This document shows positions 22,987 through 33,827 of a stretch of 64,000 nt of DNA, in pieces. The stretch covers positions 2,759,266 to 2,823,265 of the forward strand of contig RPFO01000082.1 of the NCBI GenBank assembly GCA_009746045.1, in the 5' to 3' direction. The stretch comes from Mesostigma viride. Its lineage: Eukaryota > Streptophyta > Mesostigmatophyceae > Mesostigmatales > Mesostigmataceae. A program made the translations under genes and the position numbers. Under the pieces are notes generated by a model. That model saw only the letters and a program-made list of their open reading frames with translations. It made no database searches and was not told where the DNA came from. The first letter of the stretch is position 1, and every line of letters starts with the position of its first letter.

Positions 22987-24579
22987 TCAACTCCGGCGCG
23001 CCTGTTTCGAGGACGGACCCTCCGCCTCTGCCCCCCCGTGTTGTTCCGCCCGTTTCCGGCTGCCCGGTGGCAGCTGGTGGGGCGGCGGGTGGTAGTACCT
23101 GCAGGGTGTCGGCAGGTTCTCCCGGTCACACTTGCCGTTGAGGAAGTCGTGGCAGACCATCACGTGGCCCTCCGGCGTGAGCCGGACGCTGGGTGCAGGG
23201 TGCGCAAACTTACAGTCAGCAAACGTGCACTGTCCACGCAAAAACTTCTTGCACACCTCACGGACCTCAGGGTTTCCCCCGGACGGGAGCCGGGGCAGGC
23301 CCGCACCCCCCACGAGGCCACCCATTAACCCTCCCGGTAGCTGCAGCCCCCCTGACTGAAGCATGGCTTGGAGGGAATGGAGCGCGGCCGCCTGCGTGGT
23401 CACCGGGTGCGCAAACTTGCAGTCGCTGAACGTGCACTGCCCGCGCATGAACTTGCGACACACCTCTCGATGGTCGGTGGCTTGCGCCCCCATCCCCAGC
23501 GGCCCCACCCCCAGCCCCCCTAGTCCCAGCGCCCCCCCCGGCTGGAGCATCGCCTGCAGGGATTGTGCGGCAGCAAGCGGCGCTGGCGCGCCCACGTGCG
23601 CAAACTTGCAGTCTGAGAAGGAGCATTGGCCGCGCTGGAACTTGCGGCAGACCTCGCGCTGGTCCAGACCGGCGGAGCCAGCCGGAGCCGCGGGGGAAGC
23701 CAGTGACTGGGCCAGCACTGCGCCGGACGACGGGAATAGTGCGGACAACGTCTGGAGAGCCTGCAGGGCGTCCGGTTGCGGCGACTGGTGCCCAGTCCCT
23801 AACAGCCAGGGGTTCCACACCGGTGGCTGGGCAGGAGGGAAGGTCGCGCCTCGGTCTGCCGCTTTGATGAGCTCCGACGCAGCGACTCGCTGGTGGGGGA
23901 GCGGGTGATAGAACCGGCACTTTTCGGGCAGGTTGTCCCTGTGGCAGGCGTCGCGCAGGGAGTCGAGGCAGATGCTGACCACCTGGCGTCCACCTGGCTC
24001 CATGGTGACCCTCACCTCGGGCCCCGCGTGCGCAAACTTGCAGTCGAGGAGGGAGCAGTCGCCCCTCGAAAACTTGCGGCAGATCTCCATGTGGGCGCCC
24101 TTGCCGCCGCCGCGTGGCGGCCCCATGCCGGCAGGCGCGGCGGTACCGATGCCCGGCATCATCATCATCGATGCTATGCTGGCGTCCCAAGAGGAGGGTT
24201 TAGCTCCCGCGCCAGCCATCGAACGACGCGCGAGATCAGCCCCGGACATTTGGTGGTCCAGCGGGTGGTAGAATTTGCAGGGGGTCGGGAGGTGTTCGCG
24301 GTTGCAGCGGCCCGCCAGGTAGTCGCTGCAAATGGAGACCCGACCATCATCTCCAACTTTCACGTAGGGCGGTGTATGAGCGAACTTGCAATCAGCAAGA
24401 TTGCATGCTCCGTTAAGATAATTCCTGCACACTTCCATGCTCTTTGCCCCACCGGATGCAGGAGATGCCGATGTTGAAGGATGTGCTGCCTCTGTAGTCT
24501 GTGGCACGCCCGAGGGCGCGCCTGTCTGAACTAGCGGCAGCTCGCTGGTAGCTGCCGCCATATATGGAGAATAAAGCAT
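22987..24579 (-). CDS. Muscleblind-like protein with eight CCCH zinc fingers
   Basis: A 530-residue single-exon protein, probably an RNA-binding regulator of splicing or mRNA fate. Fingers come in two spacings. Type a is CX7CX4CX3H (for example CRNYLNGACNLADCKFAH near residue 51). Type b is CX7CX8CX3H (for example CSDYLAGRCNREHLPTP followed by CKFYH near residue 84). The order is a-b, a-b, a, a, a-b, with Pro/Gly/Ala-rich linkers. Spacing and the HPxxHQ ending after type b fingers recall MBNL tandem fingers, but animal MBNL has four. The C-terminus is basic (SRKRAEQHGG ... KQARRS), likely a nuclear signal. An alternative start is the ATG six codons downstream. No intron is needed. Confidence 0.85.
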   Translation of the reverse strand: MLYSPYMAAATSELPLVQTGAPSGVPQTTEAAHPSTSASPASGGAKSMEVCRNYLNGACNLADCKFAHTPPYVKVGDDGRVSICSDYLAGRCNREHLPTPCKFYHPLDHQMSGADLARRSMAGAGAKPSSWDASIASMMMMPGIGTAAPAGMGPPRGGGKGAHMEICRKFSRGDCSLLDCKFAHAGPEVRVTMEPGGRQVVSICLDSLRDACHRDNLPEKCRFYHPLPHQRVAASELIKAADRGATFPPAQPPVWNPWLLGTGHQSPQPDALQALQTLSALFPSSGAVLAQSLASPAAPAGSAGLDQREVCRKFQRGQCSFSDCKFAHVGAPAPLAAAQSLQAMLQPGGALGLGGLGVGPLGMGAQATDHREVCRKFMRGQCTFSDCKFAHPVTTQAAALHSLQAMLQSGGLQLPGGLMGGLVGGAGLPRLPSGGNPEVREVCKKFLRGQCTFADCKFAHPAPSVRLTPEGHVMVCHDFLNGKCDRENLPTPCRYYHPPPHQLPPGSRKRAEQHGGAEAEGPSSKQARRS

Positions 24580-25001
24580 ACAGCTATCCGCGAAATGGTA
24601 ATTAGCGGGACATTAGTGATATAATGATTACGTGCACTATGTTCGTTCTTAGCCAAGGTGAGTTCCTTCGCCTATCATGCTATCCATGCAGCCGATGGTT
24701 CTCAACCTACTGCGACACATGTATATGCCAAGAATGGAAAAACGACACAGATTCATTACTGCACTTATTCCCCATGCTTCACCACTCTTGGCTGTTGGTA
24801 GCACTTAATAACATGAGCGGTCGACACGCTTTCGTCAAGCAGCCAACAACCCCAAGAATTGCTGCAGGATAGGACGCTTTGGGGTGGCTTGCCCGCCATA
24901 ACTGACGCTGAGCAGTTGGATCCCACGCCGGTCATAGCCATAACTGACGCCGAGCAGCAAGCCAGATCACGCCAGAAAACTGGTTGGCACTTGGCAGCAA
25001 C

Positions 25002-25053
<52 letters not shown>

Positions 25054-26097
25054 CTTGGCAGCGAGTAGTTCTAGTTTTGCCAACTCTGATACCGTAGTAA
25101 TGTAGTGATACGTACTGAATGGACTGCGGAGTGCGGAGCCGGAGCACTGTACAAAGCTGGACAGAGAGAGTAGGTACAGATGCAAGCACATACTCATCGT
25201 TCTAAACTTACAGCGTCACGCATGCAAACAGCGAAGGCCATTCTCTTGTAAACATGACGTGTCTTATACCCACGGGCCAGGAAGTATGCACTATGCAGTA
25301 GGCACTATGTACACTAGGTACATACTACAGCCATTCACGCCTGAAGTTGGGTTGGCTTAAGTTGTGTTCACGCCTTAATTTGGGTCGAATAGGATTTCGG
25401 CATTCCGAGTTCAAAGTATTTATCAAAATAGTATGTTTTATTATCATTAGTTCATATTAGTAGAATCATTCAGAATTTAGTAGAATCATTCACGCCTTAA
25501 GTTGGGTTCACGCCTTAAGTTGGGTTGACCCCTCAATAACCTCGAACCCAACCTCGACTGTAATGATTTGTCTGGCGTGACTCAAGTGCCGAGTGCTGAA
25601 GAGTGACGACAGAAAAATCGAGCGCACACCTGGCGCACTAGAAAATCTATTGATTGAGGTGGACGCAAGAAGGCGAGATGCAGAAAAGGTGAGATGGGAG
25701 ATGCAATATATTCACATATTGCGTATAAAGCGGCCGAATTTGTGCGGAACACAGGCGTAGCTACAACAGAACATTTTCTGTACAATTGGTATCACGCGGA
25801 CGATGAGCATGTCTCATCGGTTCGCACTGCATTTACAACAGCTGCGTCCTGCAACTGGCACGCTTCAAATTATGTCAACCGGTGGGGTTTGAAGCCTGAC
25901 CGTCGAGCACATAAATAAGCTTTTTTTTTTTAGATGACGGAAATGGCATCTTTGCATGTGATCCCATCCAGCTGAAAATGCTCCAAATTCTCTGGCGCTG
26001 GCGTATAGTCGTAGCCTACTAAACCTGCAAATGCCTCACGCACACTAGCAGGAGAAAGGTGTCTTTAACTACGTGGTTGACGTCACTGCGCGTCTCC
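24580..26097. other. Intergenic region with (CAA)n and TTCACGCC repeats
   Basis: No gene supported. The 20-base phrase CATAACTGACGCYGAGCAG is duplicated at 24898 and 24939. A (CAA)n run lies at 25003-25051. TTCACGCCTTAAGTTGGG-type repeats occur at 25334-25385 and 25488-25525. The BLOS2 promoter should lie near the right end. Confidence 0.45.
25003..25051 (+). repeat. (CAA)16 microsatellite
   Basis: Uninterrupted CAA repeats. Confidence 0.95.
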
Positions 26098-27250
26098 ATG
26101 GAAGCTGGAGGGAAACCTTCTGCCTCTTCCCCGTTGCCTGGGTTGCGGACGTTTGCTGAGACGTTTACCTCTCTCGTGCACGGGGAGTTCAACGCAGCGT
26201 TTGCGGACATACAGCTGATGGAGCACATAAACACTGTCGCGCTTCATACTTACACGCAACTGGCGGACAGCGCCGCTGGGCTATCGACGCATCTGCAACG
26301 GCTCCTAACTAAGAGTAAGTTTGCCGTGATCAGCGAGTCGGGACAATGTGGTCCGCAGCTGGATTCCAAACACCTTCTGCGATGCACGTCAGCCAAGTAG
26401 ACTATTGCACGCATCTTTTGCACCACATGCCACGGCCTTTGTGGCGTGTCTTGCGGTATCAGGCAGCTAATTAGGTAAACTTGGGTAATGGCCCATGTGC
26501 TGTAGATGGTTTGGGCTGTCGGCCCCCTCGGGGGTCAATGTTTGCTGAATTGTTGGTTGCACAACCAACCCCCCTATGCCTGTTACTTACTCTCACGCAG
26601 ACGACAAGATTGCTGACACGTGTCAACAGCTGGACGCGGTCGAGGACCTGGTGTCGCGAATTGAGCAGGAAGTAGCCTCTCTCGACCGGGATTCGCGGGA
26701 ACTTGGTACGCATTGGCTGGCATGCCAAAGAAAGTGCATACTGTCGTTATGTCGTGTTTTTCTGCTAGTACAGGTGTCGTTCACTTCCATGTTTTACGGA
26801 TAAAGGGGTGCGCAGCATGCATGACAGCCCACCCCAGCCCCTGCCCTGCCCTTCATGCATATGTGCTACTCTGCAAATGCAAACATGCCAGTGTAGGCCA
26901 TCGTCACAACCTTTGGACGCATCTCACTAGGATAGCACACGCACTTGCTGCCAGGCCAAGTGATCCCATAGTGCACCTAGTACGAACCCTTGTGTACGTT
27001 GGAGGAACCATTGTAAGTGGTTACTGTGTTTTAGGGAGCTTTCACAGCGACACAGTTTTCTTCTAACATGCTAGCTCTGGCTCATGCTCACGGGTACTTA
27101 CTGAAACTTAATTTGCGACATTTTGACGGCGCCGAACTGATGAGATCGCTGTGGTTTGTGTCTTCCTCTGCCCTGTTGCGCTTTACCCTCGGTCCCATCA
27201 CAGAGGCGAGGTGCAAATCCTTGCTGCAGCGCTCCAAGACGAACCCGTGA
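26098..27250 (+). CDS. BLOS2: BLOC-1/BORC subunit 2 (BLOS2) homologue
   Basis: Small coiled-coil subunit shared by BLOC-1 and BORC, which act on endosomes and lysosome-related organelles. Three exons: 26098-26314 (AAGA|GTAAGT), 26601-26705 (CACGCAG| to CTTG|GTACGC) and 27204-27250 (ATCACAG| to TGA), all joined in phase 1. The 122-residue product is near the usual 120-145. Core segments match the family pattern: FTSLVHGEFNAAFADIQLME, then HINTVALHTYTQLAD, and after the first intron QLDAVEDLVSRIEQEVASLD, ending RELEARCKSLLQRS, where animal BLOS2 has a similar Leu-Glu-Ala helix end. The start is the first in-frame ATG. The call rests on remembered family pattern, not on a search. Confidence 0.72.
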
Positions 27251-27960
27251 GCCGAGGCATGCGCATGTGGCCTGTTGGTGCTGAGGCACGCAAATGGCCG
27301 GTTGGGGGATGTGGCCAGCCAGCTGGGCACTGGCTGGTTAACGATCCTTGGGCTGATGGCTGGCCTTGGAACAACAGCTGACAGGGATCGAATACAACAC
27401 CCTCCCACCAACCGTTCTGAGCTAGATGACAGGGAAACGCAGGTGATGTGTAGGGTAGGGTGGCACCCAGAAGACTACATGGCAAGGCTTGTCATGGCTT
27501 GGTTGGTTGTCACTGAAATCGGCTGCTCACCGGTGGCTGGTGCTGCCTAGAGCTAAGGCCGGTTCATTTGTGCGTCTGGCTTGGACCTACAGCACAACAT
27601 GGAGATCCAACATGACTGTGGTAGACAGCCAAGAGGCCAGATAATGAACGGCCAGATGTGCACGCCACAGCTTGTTGTAAAGCCTGACTTTGTAAACCTA
27701 TGTTGGACAGCAGTGACTGCTGCTTATTCGAGTACCTGAGCTCAAACAAGACTACTTGGGAACTTTGCAGCAAACTGTTTGGCACACCACTCGCCTTTGG
27801 GCCAGCTAAGGCCAAGTAACTGATGTTTCCGGGTCAGATTATGTGCACACTCAGGTGTTCCTTACAAGTGAGATGTCCAACGAATGTTGGATGGCGTGGC
27901 ATGGTAAACTACTCGCACAGTGTAGGTCTGACTTGATTTTTACTTTATCAATAAGACCAC
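27251..27960. other. Intergenic, nothing recognised
   Basis: No coding, RNA or repeat signal that I can support. Confidence 0.4.
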
Positions 27961-27967
27961 CATCTGG

Positions 27968-28130
27968 ATGTGCCCTTATTAAACTAAATTAAATTAAATT
28001 ATTTCATGACTCCGTCAAGGGAGATCATAAAGCACGTATCCTCTTGCTGATCGATGGGTGGGGGTGAGCGAAGCCGCGAAACCTATAATAACTAAGCTAG
28101 CTCTAAGCTTTTTCTCCCTTGCCACGAGCC
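27968..28130 (-). mobile_element. A-like LINE 3' end
   Basis: The plus strand shows an AAATT-type tail, then a variant hairpin (CTCC with CGGAG) and GCGAAGCCGCGAAAC, which is the reverse of the A 3' UTR block with a GCGGCTTC core. Strongly 5'-truncated. Confidence 0.6.
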
Positions 28131-28139
28131 ACGACATAG

Positions 28140-28405
28140 CCAATATGCATGGCTGACGGCGGAGCTCATAAATTTCACGTTTGGGCACCAAATTCGGCCG
28201 TTAATATCACAATCGCTTCGTCTTTCTAAGACGCACACGCTGATATATTTTCCCGAAGCTCTCACCCAATATTATGCATGGCCAGCAAACGCTCCTCTGC
28301 GCAACGCAGCCTGGCGGCTGCGCGCTAAGCCCTGAAAATACGTCTGCAGCTCCGGCTAGATGTGCAGCCTCGCCCTCCGGCCCTGAAGGCAGCGGCGCCA
28401 CTAGC
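28140..28405 (+). mobile_element. 5' UTR and ORF1 start of a C/D-type element
   Basis: It matches the 5' region of family C (GGCTGACGGCGGAGCTCAT, TTCGTCTTTCTAAGACGC) and the ORF1 start with a stop. It ends where a TTAA-tailed 3' end begins at 28406, repeating the plus-5'/minus-3' junction seen at 4257. Confidence 0.65.
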
Positions 28406-28480
28406 CAATTTAATTAATTAATTAATTAATTAGACCCGTGCTCCCGTTAATTGGGGAGTCACGGAGCATTAACCCCGATT
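28406..28480 (-). mobile_element. Truncated B/D-type 3' end
   Basis: A TTAA tail plus a hairpin whose loop carries an extra TTAA (GCTCCCGTTAATTGGGGAG). It stops at CCCCGA, directly against another TTAA tail. Confidence 0.6.
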
Positions 28481-28540
28481 AATTAACTAATTATTTACAC
28501 TCCTGCTCCCGTTGGGGAGTCACGGAGCATAATTAACCCC

Positions 28541-28886
28541 GATGGATGGATGGATGGATGGATGGATGGATGGATGGATGGATGGATGGATGGATGGATG
28601 GATGGATGGATGGATGGATGGATGGATGGATGGATGGATGGATGGATGGATGGATGGATGGATGGATGGATGGATGGATGGATGGATGGATGGATGGATG
28701 GATGGATGGATGGATGGATGGATGGATGGATGGATGGATGGATGGATGGATGGATGGATGGATGGATGGATGGATGGATGGATGGATGGATGGATGGATG
28801 GATGGATGGATGGATGGATGGATGGATGGATGGATGGATGGATGGATCCAGATGGATGCCGGATGGATGGATGGATGGATGGATGG
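28541..28886 (+). repeat. Expanded (GATG)n array, about 345 bp
   Basis: About 76 perfect GATG units followed by a short interruption (CCAGATGGATGCC) and seven more. Other B copies carry only 3-6 units at this position. The long Met-Asp-Gly-Trp frames here are artefacts of the repeat. Confidence 0.97.
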
Positions 28887-28948
28887 GTGCAAACAGTCCT
28901 ACCGGTCTAATCTAACTACATCAGCTACCTACTTGACATCTAACTAAT

Positions 28949-29468
28949 TAATTAATTAATTAATTATCAACATCACTCCGTTGGGAGTAGATGTAGCACA
29001 TAGCCCTGAGATGAAGCCTGGGCATATGGCTTTTAATACATTCTAGGCTACTTCATGCAAGGGTGGGCATGTAAGCTACCCCTGCTCTAGGTGCACCAGG
29101 GCACCCGCACCCTCATGGTCTATCACGCTATGCCCGGGTAAGGGGGGAGCATGCCTGTGAGGGGGAAGATCATCATGGCTATACAAAAAACTAGAGCGTG
29201 GCATCTCAGCAGAGAGCAGCTCTCTGCATGGGCACAGCATTACTAAATAAAACTAGGCATCGTCTGGAGTGTGGCTCATCATAGGCACACATGTACATGA
29301 TTAAATAAAGCGTGTGGCTTAGCTGGAATAGGGCCTCTAGGAGGTGTACATGTACATGGCCACGGTCTATCTATTCTACACTACTACTGCTGTATTCCCC
29401 TAAGCTGGGGCGTCTGGAGTCGCTGGGGCCGCGGGGGTCGCCTGCCAGGGCTTGTGGCCGACGTAGAT
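28949..29468 (-). mobile_element. Family C, 5'-truncated, TTAA-tailed
   Basis: The tail is (TTAA)n instead of the AATTG repeats of other C copies. The stem-loop ACTCC/GGAGT and the C 3' UTR follow, ending in the last ORF1 codons. The 14-bp duplications GACATCTAACTAAT lie at 28935-28948 and 29469-29482. Confidence 0.88.
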
Positions 29469-29516
29469 GACATCTAACTAATCAACATCACTAACTACAA
29501 CATCTATCTAAACTAC

Positions 29517-30660
29517 GGATCTAATCGGAAACGCATGCGGCACTTGTCTCTCGCCTTAACCAGGTGGAGGGCAAGTGTGGCGTGCTCCTGAAGAAGCTTG
29601 AGGCCATCACCGCCCACACCGAGGCCCTGGCCACACAGGTCCCCAAGATAGCGGAGCAGACGGCCACCATTGCATCCCAGCCACCCCGGCAGGATGCTGG
29701 CGACCTCCCGCCGCTCTCCTACGCGGACCTGCTGCGGTCAGCGACCGCCTCCACCACCGACGCCATCGCCACAAAGCTCCAGGAGCTGGAGGACCACCGC
29801 CAGGCCCAGCAACGGGAGGTCACCGACCGCGCTCGCCGCGAGTGCCGAGTGGTGCTACGTCGCTTCCCCCAGAAGCCAGGTGAGACGTCAACCTCTCTTG
29901 CTGACGAGCTCAAGAACCAGCTTCTTACCCTCATGGGCCTGGTAGGTGAGGTAGAACTGCGTGGGTGCCACCGCCTTCCCCACTCACGGGACAAGGCGGC
30001 TCCCCCACCAGTCCTACTCACCTGAGGATAAGCAGCGGTTCCTCTCTCGTCGCAAGCGGTTGCACGACCTCACCTGGACGCTGGATGACGACCTCACCCC
30101 CGCTCAGCAACAGCAGCGACGCGACCTGTGGCCGGAATACCTCCGCCATAAGCAGGACCCCCAGAAGCCCAAGGTGTACTGGAGGGGCGGGGACCTGATG
30201 ATCAACCACAAGATGTGGACGCCCCCAGCGGGCTAGAATAGCAATAGCCCTAGCTTGTAACCATTGGCGTCACTGCCGCTAAGGCAGCCATGCCTAGAAT
30301 GTTGCCTCAGTAGCTGTGCCAACACACCTAGTCACGTGCCGCCAACGCACGGTACACAACCAGGGCTCCATAGCCTAGTCCTAGTACAGCCATGCTACGC
30401 CCTGGCTATGTTCAGATTACTTGCCCACGCTCCTTGCTACGATATGCTCACATGGGTCTTATTGCACCCACAGTTTGCCGGATCGTTAGCCTGTCCTTTT
30501 AGCTAGCCGCGCCCGATTGCAGCTGTGGCATGCCTTTGGCATGAAGGAGACTGGGGGTCTCTGCCCTTTCTCCTGTAGTGCACACACAGGGATTAAAAGC
30601 ACTTCGGTGCTCCGTGACTCCCCAACGGGAGCACGAGTTTAATTAATTAATTAATTAATT
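29517..30660 (+). mobile_element. Family D element (ORF1-only), 1.14 kb
   Basis: Flanked by ATCTAAACTAC (29506-29516 and 30661-30671). It contains an ORF1-like gene, a roughly 370-bp 3' UTR, the hairpin CTCCC-CAAC-GGGAG (30618-30631) and a TTAA tail. The hairpin and tail are identical in plan to family B, so D may be mobilised by the B RT. Confidence 0.85.
29564..30236 (+). pseudogene. Family D ORF1-like gene, frameshifted
   Basis: The first part has a helical heptad region (LKKLEAITAHTEALATQVP), then SYADLLRSATAS and an RRM-like core with CRVVLRRFPQKPGETS and CHRLPHSRDK. A frame change near 30020 leads to the C-terminal domain KQRFLSRRKRLHDLTWTLDD ending KVYWRGGDLMINHK. It is homologous to the C ORF1 and, more distantly, to LINE A ORF1; L1-ORF1p-type RNA-binding protein. 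5'-truncated, so the true start is missing. Confidence 0.68.
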
Positions 30661-30830
30661 ATCTAAACTACATCACGCTACCCTAGGGGAGCTGCATGTC
30701 TGGCGTGCCTCCCGCGGGTTTGCACACGCGGGCGCTTGCCCACAGCCCTGGGGGGGCTCGTTGTCCTCTATGACCTGGGCCCACTTGGCCTTGTCCATAT
30801 CATCTTCTTCCAAATCACGGAGAGGCCTAT

Positions 30831-30929
30831 CAAAGAGACAACCAGCGCAGGCCAGAAATCGGGAGAATCCGGACCATGGTAGCTCGAGCCTGCCGTTATC
30901 TTTTCCGCGTTTTCGAGTCGTTCAGGATG
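30831..30929 (-). mobile_element. X-family insertion, 99 bp
   Basis: Flanked by AGGCCTAT (30823-30830 and 30930-30937) inside the B sequence. It starts on the plus strand with CAAAGAGACAACCAG, the X terminus, and matches the longer X copies at 44.3-44.5 and 49.5-49.8 kb. Confidence 0.8.
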
Positions 30930-31143
30930 AGGCCTATGCCCGGGCCCATGTCCTCTACGTACTAGCTGTTCTTTGAAGGTTACTACGGGCCTTGTGGCGT
31001 CTAACATCACGGGGCCCGGCCCACGTCAGGAGGTGCCAGCCAGGCTGAGCTGGTCGCAGTCCCGCGGGGGGGGCGCGTGAGGTGTCTACCTGGTTGGTGC
31101 GAGCTAGGTGCCCTACGAGCTGCAGGCCCCGGCCGCTGCTTAA

Positions 31144-33827
31144 TTAATTATTTAATTAATTAATTATTTAATTAAACACGTGCTCCCGTTGGGGAGTCAC
31201 GGAGCACCGAAGTGCTTTTAATCCCTGTGTGTGCACAGCAGGAGAAAGGGCAGAGACCCCCAGTCTCCTTCATTTATTAATTAATTAATTAGACTCGTGC
31301 TCCCGTTGGGGAGTCACGGAGCATTAACCCCGATGGATGGATGGATGGCCGGGTGCAAACAGTCCTAGGTACCGGTCTAGTCTATCTACATCGGCTACAT
31401 ACTACATCTATCTAACAACATTCTAACTACAACATCTATCTAGGCAGCCGCACGCTGCCCTAGGGGGCTATCTGGCGTGCCTCCCACGAGATTGCACACG
31501 CGGGCGCTTCCCCACTGGGGGGGGCTCGTTGTCCTCTATGACCTGGGCCCACTTGGCCTTGTCCATCATCTTCTTCCAAATCACGGAGAGGCCTAGCTAG
31601 GCCCCCCATGTCCTCTACTAGCTGTTCTTTGAAGGTGCGGGCCTTGCGGCGTCTAACATCCCTGGGCCCAGCCCACGTCAGGAGGTGCCGGCCAGGCTGG
31701 GCTGGTCGCAGTCCTGCGGGGGGGGCACGTGAGGTGTCTACCTGGTTGGTGCGAGCTAGGTCAGCCCTACTAGCTGCAGGCGGCGTTGCTTAATGGTGCT
31801 GGTGATATAGGGCATGCCCTGGTGCAGGTCCTCATTGCGGACATGAGCAGCATATCCTACTCTGTAAATGGATCGCAGCATGCTGGTGACCACGCCGTCC
31901 GGCTTGCACGGGCCAGGTCGGCGGTGAGGACCCGTCCACGTCTCGGCTCCATACGTTGAGAACAGGAAGGACGAGGACCTTGAACAGGTCCTGTTTCTCG
32001 ATCTTGCCTGCTGGAGGGGCTTGCGCCACAGGGCCCGGTACTGGCGTAAAGCGTGCCAGGCGAGGGAGATGCGACATGGTCCACATCAACCTCGCAGCTG
32101 GGGAGCAGGCTGCCCAGCAGCTTAACGCGGTCCCGATACAGGACTCGAGAGCCGTCTAGGAGAAAGAGGGGCGGCGGTGGGTTGGTGAGCCCAACCGCCA
32201 GGGCCTCTGTCTTCTTGCTGACCTCAAGCCCCACTGCACGGCGGGCCTCGAGAGCCAGCTAGGCAGTCAAGCCATGTCTGCACATGCTCAGTGTCCTCGA
32301 AGAGGGTGGTGTCGTCTGCGTAGATGATGTCTGCCAGCCGAATCTCCGTGTCCGCACCGCCATGCCAGAATTTGTTAGCAACCTGCACTCCTGGTTCCCT
32401 GCCCACGATGCGGGCAAATCGCTTGCGCGCCTGAATCATTACGTATTCGACAACAATAATGAACACGTAGGGCGACAGCACGCAGCCCTGCCACACACCC
32501 TTCTGTAAAGGGCATGGGGGCGTGGTTAATTCCGTTAGAAGTGCGCACCGAAGTGGTGGACCCTTCATACAGGTGGCGGATGACAGCAATCAGGGGGCGG
32601 GGGATCCGGAACAACTCGAGGATGTCCCGGCATAGCGCAGGCCAGAAAACCGAATCGAAGGCTTTGATGAAGTCCACCAGCACAAGGTGCAAAGGGGACT
32701 CACCAGGCTGAAGGCGTTGCAGTTCCTCCACCAGTCGGCGAGTAGCGAAGAGCGCCTGTACTGTGTTGCGACCTGAACGGAAGCCGTGCTGAGTCTCGCT
32801 GAGGTGACCGTCCAGGGCCGTGCGCAGGCGGTTCAGGATGAGCCGCATAAGAAGCTTGAGGGGGGCACTTTGAATGCACACCCCTCTGTAGTCTCGATCC
32901 TTCATGCCAGAGGCATGCCACAGCTAGCTGCATTCGGGCGCGCTAGCTAGATAAACGGACACGCTAACGATCCGGCAATCTGTGGGTGCAATACTGAGAC
33001 CCATGCATGTGAGCATATCATAACAAGGAGCGTGGGCAAGTAATCTGATCGAAGCCAGGGCGTAGCATCAATGGCTGTACAAGGACTAAGCTAAGGCTAT
33101 GGCTGGTTCATGTACTGTGCGTTAGCGGTGCACGTGACTAGGTATGGTGGCACAGCTAGGCAAATATTCTAAGCATGGCTGCCATGGCGGCAGTGACTAC
33201 CAATGAAGTCAAGCTATATAGGGCTACAAGCTATTCTAGCCCGCTCATGGGGGCGTCCACATCTTGTGGTTGATCATCAGGTCCCCGCCCCTCCAGTACA
33301 TGCACCTTGGGCTCCTGGGCGTCCTGCTTGTGGCGGAGGTATTCAGGCCACAGGTCACGTCGCTGCTCACTGCTGAGCGGGGGTCAGGTCGTCGTCCAGA
33401 GTCCAGGTGAGGTCGTGCAACCGCTTGCGCACGACGAGAGAGGAACCGCTGCTTGTCCTCACGGGAGGGGAAGGTGAGCAGGACTGGTGGGGGAGCCGCC
33501 TTGTCCCGTGAGTGGGGAAGGCGGTGGCACCTGGACGCAGTTCTACCTTACCTGTAGACCAGGCCCATGTCGGGGTAAGGAGCTGGTCCTAATTAAGCTC
33601 GTCGGCAACCTTGGGAGGTTGACGTCTCACCTGGCTTCTGGGGGAAGCGACGCAGCACCACCCGGCAGTCGCGGCGGGCGCGGTCGGTGGCCTCCCAATT
33701 GTTGAGCCTGGCGAAGGTCTTCAAGCTCCTGGAGCTTCGTAGCGATGGCGTCGGTGGTGGAGGCGGTCGCTGTCCGCAGCAGGTCCGCATAGGAGAGCGC
33801 GGGAGATCATTAGCATCCAGCCGGGGT
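31144..33827 (-). mobile_element. Family D element, split by a B copy
   Basis: 3' tail, hairpin and 3' UTR at 31144-31265; the remainder at 32906-33827. The duplication CGCTGCTTAA is at 31134-31143 and 33828-33837. ORF1 remnants (CRVVLRRFPQKPGETS on the minus strand near 33650) are frameshifted. Confidence 0.83.
31274..32897 (-). mobile_element. Family B LINE, 1.6-kb copy with RT remains
   Basis: Inserted in the D element with TCCTTCAT duplications (31266-31273, 32898-32905). It retains RT motifs GFRSGRNTVQALFATRRL, DFIKAFDSVFW, QGCVLSPYVF and IYADDTTLF over several frames, then the C-terminal region, 3' UTR, short ATGG run, hairpin and TTAA tail. Non-functional because of 5' truncation and frame changes. 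Confidence 0.85.

Noticed and set aside
23267..24190. Second long frame within the CCCH gene
   Set aside because: Shadow frame of the GC-rich zinc-finger sequence; it lacks any motif while the 22987-24579 frame has eight fingers.
28533..28947. Met-Asp-Gly-Trp and His-Pro-Ser-Ile repeat proteins
   Set aside because: Translation of the (GATG)n array; all frames are open because the unit has no stop.
30829..30845. Helitron 5' end (TC after A)
   Set aside because: TCAAAGAGACAACC after A fits the TC rule, but insertions have 8-11 bp duplications and variable length with one fixed end, which Helitrons do not produce.
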